This document shows, one piece after another, positions 58,366 through 64,000 of a DNA stretch of 64,000 bases; the first letter of the stretch is position 1; every line of letters starts with the position of its first letter. Origin of the DNA: Streptomyces sp. WMMC500 (lineage in GTDB: Bacteria; Actinomycetota; Actinomycetes; Streptomycetales; Streptomycetaceae); assembly GCF_027497195.1 (NCBI RefSeq), contig NZ_CP114905.1:2900001-2964000 (forward strand), given 5' to 3'. Under the pieces are notes generated by a model. The model ran no database searches. It had not been told where the DNA came from and saw only the letters and a list, made by a program, of their open reading frames with translations. Both the position numbers and the translations under genes were made by a program.

Positions 58366-58791
58366 ATGAGTGACCTCCTGGAGCGACTGCGCGGCCGTGG
58401 CTTCCGGCTCACCGCGCAGCGGCGAGTCGTGGCCGAGGTCCTGGACGGCGACCACGTGCACTACACCGCCGACGAAGTGCTCGCGCGCGCCACCGCCCGG
58501 CTCCCCGAGATCTCCCGGGCGACCGTCTACAACACGCTGGGCGAGCTCGTCGCGCTCGGTGAAGTGCTCGAAGTCAGCACGGACGGCCGCGCCAAGCGGT
58601 ACGACCCGAACGCGCACAGCGCGCACCAGCACCTGGTGTGCAGCCGCTGCGGCTCCATCCGCGACGTGCGCCCGGAGGGCGACCTGTTGTCGACGCTGCC
58701 CGAGGGCGAGCGCTTCGGCTTCCGGGTCTCCGGCGCGGAAGTCACGTATCGCGGCATCTGCCCGGACTGCGCGGAGCAGCGCGAGAAGTAA
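58366..58791 (+). CDS. Fur family transcriptional repressor (PerR/CatR-like)
   Basis: 141 residues. Winged helix LRGRGFRLTAQRRVVAEVL with recognition segment PEISRATVYNTLGELV; the metal site is HQHLVCSRCGSIRDV (two His, CxxC), and a second pair CPDCAEQ at the C-terminus gives the structural zinc CxxC-CxxC. Typical of peroxide-sensing or iron-sensing Fur proteins in Streptomyces; I lean to the PerR/CatR-like group. ATG start at 58366 begins MSDLLERLRGRG as in homologues; upstream frame is non-coding. A 7-1-7 box lies upstream. Confidence 0.9.
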   Translation: MSDLLERLRGRGFRLTAQRRVVAEVLDGDHVHYTADEVLARATARLPEISRATVYNTLGELVALGEVLEVSTDGRAKRYDPNAHSAHQHLVCSRCGSIRDVRPEGDLLSTLPEGERFGFRVSGAEVTYRGICPDCAEQREK

Positions 58792-58834
58792 TTTGCGCTG
58801 GTCGATCGGCCAGGGGTAGGGTTGGTTTCACCGA

Positions 58835-58911
58835 CGCGGGGTGGAGCAGCTCGGTAGCTCGCTGGGCTCATAACCCAGAGGTCGCAGGTTCAAATCCTGT
58901 CCCCGCTACCA
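58835..58911 (+). tRNA. initiator tRNA-fMet (CAT), CCA encoded
   Basis: 77 bases ending CCA. Anticodon CAT in loop CTCATAA, three G-C pairs GGG/CCC in the anticodon stem and a mismatch at 1-72 (C1 opposite T72), both hallmarks of initiator tRNA. Acceptor stem CGCGGGG pairs with CCCCGCT apart from that end. Confidence 0.97.
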
Positions 58912-58952
58912 ATGACGAAGGCCCGGACCATGTGGTCCGGGCCTTCGTCATT
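58911..58952 (+). terminator. perfect 20-bp terminator hairpin after tRNA-fMet
   Basis: AATGACGAAGGCCCGGACCA followed by TG and its exact 20-base complement. It starts at the last A of the tRNA CCA end. The strongest hairpin of the window. Confidence 0.85.
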
Positions 58953-59081
58953 GTCCGGCCACCTCGCGGGCCGTGCGAAAGGCCGGCGGCTGTCCGCCAC
59001 CGGCCCTCCCCTCGGACCGCTCAGTGCCACTCAGCACCGCTCACGGCCGCCCACGGGCGGCTCGGGCCGCCGGGGCGCCGC

Positions 59082-61025
59082 TCAGGCGGTGAGCTCCTGT
59101 GCGAGCGCGTCCCGCAGCCGGGCGGCGCGCTCGGCGACCTCGGCGGGGCCCAGCTCCACCGCCCGCGACGACCAGTGCTGGCTCTCCGGCAGGTCGCCCC
59201 GCCGGGCGGCCAGCAGCGCGAGCCGCAGCGCCGCGCGGCCGTGGCCGTGCTCCGCCGCCCGGCGCCACCAGATCGCCGCCTCCGGCACGCTGCCCTCCCG
59301 GGCCAGCAGCAGACCCAGGTTGAACGCGCCGTTGCGGCTGCCCGCCTCGGCGGCGGCCCGGTACCACCGGCCCGCGGCCTCCGTGTCGCCCCGGCCGGCC
59401 GCGCGCATGCCGAGCCGCACCTGGGCGCGCCTGTGCCCCTGCCGGGCCGCCTGCTCGTACCACTGCTCGCACTCGGCGGCCGCTTCGGAGCCTGCCGAGC
59501 CCGCCGGGCCGCCCGAGGCGCCGCCGGAGCCGTCGGCGCCCGTGCCGCCCCAGGCCCGCGCACCGCGCGACCCCGCGGCGTCCGGCACCGGCCCCGCCCC
59601 GGGCCGCCTGTCGTCCAGCAGCGCCGCCAGCCGGAACGCCCCCTCGGGGCTGCCGCCCTCGGCGGCCGTCCGCAGCCGGTGCTCCGCGGCCTTCTCCTCG
59701 CCGTCGCGCAGCAGCGCGACGGCGACCTGCAGCGCGGCCTCCACGTGCCCGGCCGACGCGGCGCGCTCGTACCACTGCCGCGCGCCCGTCTCGTCCTCCC
59801 GGCCCGCGTGGATGATCCCGAGGTTGAACGCCGCGTCGACGCTGCCCGCCTCCGCGGCCTTCGAGAACCACGGCTCGGCGCCCGCGGCGTCGCCGCGCTG
59901 GAGCAGCAGCACCGCCAGCGCGTTGGCCGCCTCGCAGTGCCCGGTGTACGCGGCCTGCCGGTACCACTGCTCGGCCTGCTCGCCCCGGTTCTGCCCGGCG
60001 CACAGCAGCGCCAGGTTGTACGCACCGTTGACGTCGCCCGCGTCCAGCGCCGCGCGGTACCACCGCTCCGCCTCCTGCGGCTCGCCGCGGTCCGCGTGCA
60101 GGGCGCCGAGGGCGTTGGCCGCGTTGCCGTCGCCCTCCCTGGCCGCCCGGCGCCACCACACGGCCGCGCTGGCGTCGTCGCCCGCGTCGCGGAGCAGGAA
60201 GCCCAGCGCGCAGGCCGCGCGCGGCTCACCGCCCCGCGCGGAGATCACGTACCACCGGCCGGCCTCCTGCGACTCGCCGCGCTCCTCCAGGAGCGTGCCG
60301 AGGTGCAGCGCGGCGCGGACGTGCCCGCGCGCGGCGGCCTGCCGGTACCACTGCTCGGCCTCGGCGACCGGGTCCTCCCCGGCCCCGGCCACGCCGCGCA
60401 CCAGGCTGACCGCGCGCGGCGACGCCGGCGGCGTCAGCCGCGTACCGGTCTCGACGCCGCTGCCGGACCGCGCCCGGCTGCCGGTGTCGAGGACGCGCGC
60501 AAGGCGGTACGCCGCCTCGCGGTGGCCCTTGTCGGCGGCGATCCGGAACCAGCGCTCCGCGCCCACGTCGCTGCGGTGCTCCAGCAGGTCGGCGAGCGCG
60601 TACGCGCCCAGTGCGTGCCCGGCCTCGGCGGACTGGCGCAGCCAGTACTCGGCGCCGGGCTCGTCCCCGTTCTCCCGGTAGTAGCGCCCCAGGGCGTGCG
60701 CGGCGGCGGGCGAGCCCCCGACCGCGGCGATGCGCCACCAGCCGGCCGCCTCGTGCACCTGGCCGCGCTGGTAGAGCAGCACGCCCAGGTTGTTCGCCGC
60801 CGCCCGGTCGCCCTCGGCGGTCGCGGCGCGCAGCACCGGCTCCGCGCCGTCCAGATCCCCCTTGCGCAGCAGGGCGGCGCCCCGCGCGCTCAGCTCCGCC
60901 ACGGCCGGATCCCGGCCGCGCGCAGCGCTCAACTCACCGGCGGCGGGAGCCTCGCGCTCCTGCCCACCGGTGCCCCCTGTCTTACGGGCGTCCAACACCC
61001 TTGCCTCGTCCCCCATGAGGTCCAT
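59082..61025 (-). CDS. Sel1-repeat protein
   Basis: 647 residues almost wholly of Sel1-like repeats (~36 residues each, about 15 copies): AANNLGVLLYQRGQVHEAAGWWRIAAVGG is typical, with the A-x-x-x-LG and WYRxAA motifs recurring (AEQWYRQAAARGHVRAALHLG; AERWYRAALDAGDVNGAYNLA). Sel1 repeats form alpha-solenoid scaffolds for protein assembly. Two linkers of lower similarity occur near residues 190 and 460. No signal peptide or membrane span. Function unknown. ATG at 61025; a second ATG three codons later is possible. Lies between two inverted tRNA genes. Confidence 0.85.
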   Translation of the reverse strand: MDLMGDEARVLDARKTGGTGGQEREAPAAGELSAARGRDPAVAELSARGAALLRKGDLDGAEPVLRAATAEGDRAAANNLGVLLYQRGQVHEAAGWWRIAAVGGSPAAAHALGRYYRENGDEPGAEYWLRQSAEAGHALGAYALADLLEHRSDVGAERWFRIAADKGHREAAYRLARVLDTGSRARSGSGVETGTRLTPPASPRAVSLVRGVAGAGEDPVAEAEQWYRQAAARGHVRAALHLGTLLEERGESQEAGRWYVISARGGEPRAACALGFLLRDAGDDASAAVWWRRAAREGDGNAANALGALHADRGEPQEAERWYRAALDAGDVNGAYNLALLCAGQNRGEQAEQWYRQAAYTGHCEAANALAVLLLQRGDAAGAEPWFSKAAEAGSVDAAFNLGIIHAGREDETGARQWYERAASAGHVEAALQVAVALLRDGEEKAAEHRLRTAAEGGSPEGAFRLAALLDDRRPGAGPVPDAAGSRGARAWGGTGADGSGGASGGPAGSAGSEAAAECEQWYEQAARQGHRRAQVRLGMRAAGRGDTEAAGRWYRAAAEAGSRNGAFNLGLLLAREGSVPEAAIWWRRAAEHGHGRAALRLALLAARRGDLPESQHWSSRAVELGPAEVAERAARLRDALAQELTA

Positions 61026-61199
61026 CGTCGCACCACCTGCAACCCGCGTACACCTGGTATACCGCAGCCAGGAAGGTCACTTCAGCGGTTTGTCGACTTC
61101 CCGACACGACGACTCATCAAACCTTGTCACGCCCACAACCCCCAAAGCAATGACCTCAAGAACACCTGCGCGACACGTACGCCCCGGCCCCGTGCCGGC
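61026..61199. other. intergenic, no feature recognised
   Basis: 174 bases of somewhat lower GC (ACGACTCATCAAACC, CAAAGCAATGACC) between the Sel1 and the ADP-ribosylglycohydrolase genes; I see no gene, hairpin or operator. It may be the Sel1 promoter. Confidence 0.3.
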
Positions 61200-62342
61200 T
61201 CACCATCCCGGGTAGCGGTCCTTCCACCTCGTGTAGGGCCCGTAGTCGCCGTGGAGCCGGTCGCCGGCGGTGAACTCGTAGATGAAGTCGTCGGCCAGCG
61301 TCAGGATCGTGTCGCGTCCCTCGACCTCGAAGGCGAGCTCCGGGGGCAGCGCCGTTTCGCCGTGCAGCGCGCCGAGGATGCTGCCGCAGATCGCGCCGGT
61401 GGAATCGCTGTCACCGGAGTGGGTGACGGCGAGCGCCAGCGCGTCGAGCACCTCCTCCGGTCCCGGATGGGCGAGGACGGCATAGACCGCCATGGCAAGC
61501 GCCTCCTCCGCCACCCAGCCGCCGCCCAGCGACTCGATCACCGCCGCGCCGGAACTCCCCCGGGCGGCTTCGACGGCCTGCTCGACGGCCCGAAGGGTCT
61601 CGTGGTGCTCGTCCTGCTCGCGGAGCAGCCGCAACGTCGTCTCGACGGCGTCCGGCAGGGCCTGGCCGCGCACGATCGACGCCACGAGAACGGCCAGCGC
61701 ACCGGACGCCACCCTCCCCGTGGGATGGCCGTGGGTGTACCCGGCGGCCTCGGCGGCGGCGTCGAACTGCCACGACGGCGAGTCCCGGATCCAGGGCGGC
61801 AGGAGCCCGAAGGGGGCGCTGCGCATGACACCGCCGCACCCCTTCGAGTGGTTGCGCGCAGCCTCACCGAATCGCTTGATCTTCCGCTCGCCGCCCCGCG
61901 GAGCGGCGAGCGCGGAGAGGCAGGTGTTTCCGGGCGCTCTGCGCGAGTAGAGCCAGGGCTGGGTGATGAGCCACCCGTCCCGCTCCCCGTCCGGGCCGGG
62001 CTGCAACTGGGTGTCGAGCCAACGGTCGTAGGCGTGGTGGAGGACTCCGACGGTGAACCCGAGACCCCTGTCGGTGCGGACCGACGCGCGGATCATGCCC
62101 TCGACGGTGAACAGGGTCATCTGCGTGTCGTCGGTGATGCGACCGTAGGTGCGGGCGCACGCGACGTCCTCGGGCCGGTACTCCCTGACGCCGTCCGGCC
62201 CGCATTCACTCCGGATCCGCTCCAGGCTCCAGAACTCGACCGGCCCGCCGAGCGCGTCGCCGATCGCCCCGCCCAGCAGACACCCCCGCACGCGGGAGCG
62301 ATAGCGCTCGACTGCCTGCCGCTCGGGGGCCTTTCTCGTCAC
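61200..62342 (-). CDS. ADP-ribosylglycohydrolase family protein
   Basis: 380 residues. ARH fold: RVRGCLLGGAIGDALGGPVE with the first Gly-Asp-Ala motif, YGRITDDTQMTLFTVEGM (T-D-D-T/S motif binding Mg2+), and VTHSGDSDSTGAICGSILGAL (D-S-D-S/T motif). These residues match active DraG/ARH enzymes, which remove ADP-ribose from proteins or small targets. GTG start with AAGGGATCGTC upstream. Situated between two initiator tRNA genes beside a Sel1 scaffold; no cognate ADP-ribosyltransferase is seen in this window. Confidence 0.88.
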   Translation of the reverse strand: MTRKAPERQAVERYRSRVRGCLLGGAIGDALGGPVEFWSLERIRSECGPDGVREYRPEDVACARTYGRITDDTQMTLFTVEGMIRASVRTDRGLGFTVGVLHHAYDRWLDTQLQPGPDGERDGWLITQPWLYSRRAPGNTCLSALAAPRGGERKIKRFGEAARNHSKGCGGVMRSAPFGLLPPWIRDSPSWQFDAAAEAAGYTHGHPTGRVASGALAVLVASIVRGQALPDAVETTLRLLREQDEHHETLRAVEQAVEAARGSSGAAVIESLGGGWVAEEALAMAVYAVLAHPGPEEVLDALALAVTHSGDSDSTGAICGSILGALHGETALPPELAFEVEGRDTILTLADDFIYEFTAGDRLHGDYGPYTRWKDRYPGW

Positions 62343-62407
62343 GACGATCCCTTCGCTGCGCCACGTGCTCGATGCGCACGTTCGTCACGTTCAGGTCTTT
62401 ACATGCT

Positions 62408-62443
62408 TTCAGGCCCGGCTTCCCTGAGGAAACCGGGCCTGAA
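62408..62443 (-). terminator. terminator after second tRNA-fMet
   Basis: TTCAGGCCCGG-C-TTCC, loop CTGA, GGAA-A-CCGGGCCTGAA; stem interrupted by a single mismatch, starting five bases past the tRNA. Confidence 0.75.
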
Positions 62444-62447
62444 TCGG

Positions 62448-62521
62448 TAGCGGGGACAGGATTTGAACCTGCGACCTCTGGGTTATGAGCCCAGCGAGCT
62501 ACCGAGCTGCTCCACCCCGCG
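62448..62521 (-). tRNA. second initiator tRNA-fMet (CAT), inverted copy, CCA not encoded
   Basis: The 74-base body is identical to the copy at 58835 but in opposite orientation. After A73 the sequence is CCG, so CCA must be completed by nucleotidyltransferase. All initiator hallmarks (three G-C pairs in the anticodon stem, 1-72 mismatch) are the same. Confidence 0.96.
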
Positions 62522-62580
62522 TCGTGTGCCGTAAGGCTATCACGGTGCAGAGCGCCCTCACGCCGCCGGACCTCACGGTC

Positions 62581-62615
62581 CGTGGCCCGCCGGACTTCCC
62601 GTCCGGCGGGCCACG
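62581..62615 (-). terminator. terminator of the UPF0182 gene
   Basis: CGTGGCCCGCCGGAC and its perfect 15-base complement around TTCCC, seven bases past the stop. Confidence 0.8.
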
Positions 62616-62621
62616 GCCGCC

Positions 62622-64000
62622 CTAGGCCCCGCTGCCTCCGCCGTCAGCGGCATCACCGGCATCACTGCCGCCTCCGCCGTCACCGCCGCCGTCGGCTCCG
62701 CCGTCAGCGGGGTCACCGCCGGCCCCGTCGCCGTTCGAGCCCGCCGACTGCTCGGCGTCCTCGATCCGCTGGAGGGCCTCCTCCAGCTCCTCCTGGGCCT
62801 GGCCGTACGCCTCCCAGTCCTGGTCCTGGAGCGCCTGCTGACCGTCCTCGTAGGCCTGCTGGGCGTCCTCGACGGCGTCCTGGAGGCTGCCGCCGTCCGT
62901 CGGCGGCGGCGGATCCTCCTCCGGTGGTGGCTCCTCGCCCGTGTCGGGCGGTGTCGCTTCCTCCACCCCGAAGACGACGTTCAACGCCTTGGGCAAGGTG
63001 TCCTCGAAGGCCGTCTGGTCGCCGTACGTGACCAGTACCTTGCGCAGCAATGGGTAGCCGGTGCCGGTGCCCTGCACGTACACCGGCTCGATGTAGATCA
63101 GTCCGCCCTCCAACGGCACCGTCAGCAGGTTGCCGTAGATGACTTCCGAGTCGCCTCTCTGCAGGATGTTGATCTGGTCGGCGATCGCGGCGTTGGAGTT
63201 GAATCTGGACTGCACGAGCTTCGGTCCCGGCACGGGACTGTTGGGTGGCAGCTTCAGGATTCTGATCTTCCCGAAGTCGTCGTTGCGCGCGTCCGCGCCC
63301 ACGGCCATGTACGCGCCCAGGTTGTTGCGGTTGCGTGGCGTGAACGTGGTCGTCAGCGAGAACGTCCGCGAGTCCTGGTCCGGCATCTTCATGCTGAGGT
63401 AGTACGGCGGGACCGAACTCTCGACCTTGGTGGTCGGGTCGTCCGGGATCTCCCACTGCTCACTGCCGGAGTAGAACTGCTTGGGGCTGGTGACGTGGTA
63501 CTGCGTCAGCAGCTCGCGCTGGACCTTGAACAGGTCCTGCGGGTAGCGCAGATGGTCCATCAGCGCGTCGCTGATCTCCCCACGCGGCTTGACCGTGTCG
63601 GGGAACGCCTTCATCCAGGTCTTGAGGACGGGATCCTCGGTGTCCCACTCGTAGAGGTCCACGCTGCCGTCGTAGGCGTCGACGGTGGCCTTCACCGAGT
63701 TGCGGATGTAGTTGACCTGGTTCTGCTGCGCGATCACCGAACGCTGGTCGTCCGTCAGCGAGTCGGCCGTCGTGTCGCCCAGGGTGGTCCTGGTCGAGTA
63801 CGGATAGCCGTTGCTGGTGGTGTAGGCGTCGACGATCCAGGTGATCCGGCCGTCGACCACCGCCGGATACGGGTCGCCGTCGATCGTCAGCCAGGGCGCG
63901 ACGGCCTCCACCCGCTCCTTCGGGGTGCGGTTGTAGATGATCTGCGAGCCGTCGCCGATCGCGCCGGAGTACATGATCTGCGGCTCGCTGAGCGTCAGCG
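62622..64000 (-). CDS. UPF0182 (COG1615) membrane protein, C-terminal part, cut by window edge
   Basis: The last ~459 residues; the start is beyond base 64000. The external portion of UPF0182 is seen: [33 protein letters not shown] (as [14 protein letters not shown]), [20 protein letters not shown] and [20 protein letters not shown], which are signature blocks of this family (large seven-helix N-terminal half expected upstream). The tail is acidic and Gly/Asp-rich ([14 protein letters not shown]) with a coiled-coil-like [21 protein letters not shown]. Function unknown although conserved in most actinobacteria. Confidence 0.9.
   Translation of the reverse strand, partial: LTLSEPQIMYSGAIGDGSQIIYNRTPKERVEAVAPWLTIDGDPYPAVVDGRITWIVDAYTTSNGYPYSTRTTLGDTTADSLTDDQRSVIAQQNQVNYIRNSVKATVDAYDGSVDLYEWDTEDPVLKTWMKAFPDTVKPRGEISDALMDHLRYPQDLFKVQRELLTQYHVTSPKQFYSGSEQWEIPDDPTTKVESSVPPYYLSMKMPDQDSRTFSLTTTFTPRNRNNLGAYMAVGADARNDDFGKIRILKLPPNSPVPGPKLVQSRFNSNAAIADQINILQRGDSEVIYGNLLTVPLEGGLIYIEPVYVQGTGTGYPLLRKVLVTYGDQTAFEDTLPKALNVVFGVEEATPPDTGEEPPPEEDPPPPTDGGSLQDAVEDAQQAYEDGQQALQDQDWEAYGQAQEELEEALQRIEDAEQSAGSNGDGAGGDPADGGADGGGDGGGGSDAGDAADGGGSGA

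Noticed and set aside
59021..60229. Long Arg-rich and Gly-rich open frames over the Sel1 gene
   Set aside because: They are shadows; repeat periodicity is only coherent in the annotated frame.
58912..62447. Prophage or integrative element at the tRNA pair
   Set aside because: No integrase, excisionase or att-like repeat beyond the tRNA bodies themselves was found; kept only as a comparative question.

Overview
The window is chromosomal DNA from a high-GC actinomycete, almost certainly Streptomyces or a close relative. The evidence is roughly 70+% G+C with strong G/C bias at codon third positions, many GTG starts, GTGA/ATGA stop-start overlaps, and a set of signature genes: the WhiB-like wblE, sigR-rsrA, dasR-dasABC, nickel superoxide dismutase sodN with sodX, a sigH-type sigma/anti-sigma pair, and a B12-riboswitch-controlled class Ia ribonucleotide reductase. 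From memory the gene order follows the core segment SCO5200 to SCO5261 of S. coelicolor in reverse. Most of the window is therefore conserved core chromosome with small accessory insertions. I see no CRISPR array, prophage, insertion sequence or large biosynthetic cluster.

Layout. 1-3.9 kb: end of a short-chain dehydrogenase, a compact HTH/Clp-N two-gene module with twin operators, a DUF4246 protein and an MDR oxidoreductase. 4.0-8.4 kb: polar amino-acid ABC importer (binding lipoprotein, permease, ATPase) divergent from a malic enzyme. 8.5-12.7 kb: aldo/keto reductase with divergent TetR, methyltransferase, CGNR zinc-finger protein, sodX/sodN. 12.9-21.9 kb: proline-rich membrane protein, ECF sigma with its DGPF/YCII partner, a ribbon-helix-helix-like gene overlapping a truncated haemoglobin gene, Tat-exported amidase, winged-helix protein, EamA transporter, small protein, PLP enzyme. 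22.2-27.6 kb: sigH-type locus, membrane protein, diacylglycerol kinase, wblE with a long structured leader, PdtaS-like histidine kinase.

27.8-36.5 kb: TetR/SDR pair, then the chitobiose/N-acetylglucosamine module: SIS-domain protein, GH3 hexosaminidase, DasC, DasB and DasA transporter, divergent from the regulator DasR, with three dre operators between dasA and dasR. 36.7-43.6 kb: carbon-starvation permease CstA with its YbdD-type partner, an acetyltransferase, a cobalamin riboswitch and nrdA-nrdB. 43.7-50.5 kb: peptidoglycan carboxypeptidase, peptide deformylase, TPR protein, tandem membrane HD and HD-GYP proteins, and rsrA-sigR with an autoregulatory SigR promoter. 50.6-58.8 kb: hydrolase, SRAP protein, M50-type protein, aroA-rsgA, SMR exporter, TetR, hisN, CBS protein, Fur-family regulator. 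58.8-64 kb: two initiator tRNA genes with identical bodies in inverted orientation flank a Sel1-repeat gene and an ADP-ribosylglycohydrolase gene; a UPF0182 membrane protein runs off the right end.

How the genes fit together: the region concentrates stress and nutrient control (thiol-oxidative SigR/RsrA, nickel SOD, Fur-family repressor, SigH-type sigma, WblE, DasR sensing of amino sugars). Many short regulatory sites can be read directly and are listed. The most unusual items are the self-contained operator modules (HTH/Clp-N; RHH/globin with three hexamers on an 8-bp pitch), the structured wblE leader with a CRP-type box, the degenerate HD partner of an intact HD-GYP protein, and the tRNA-bracketed Sel1/ADP-ribosylglycohydrolase segment.
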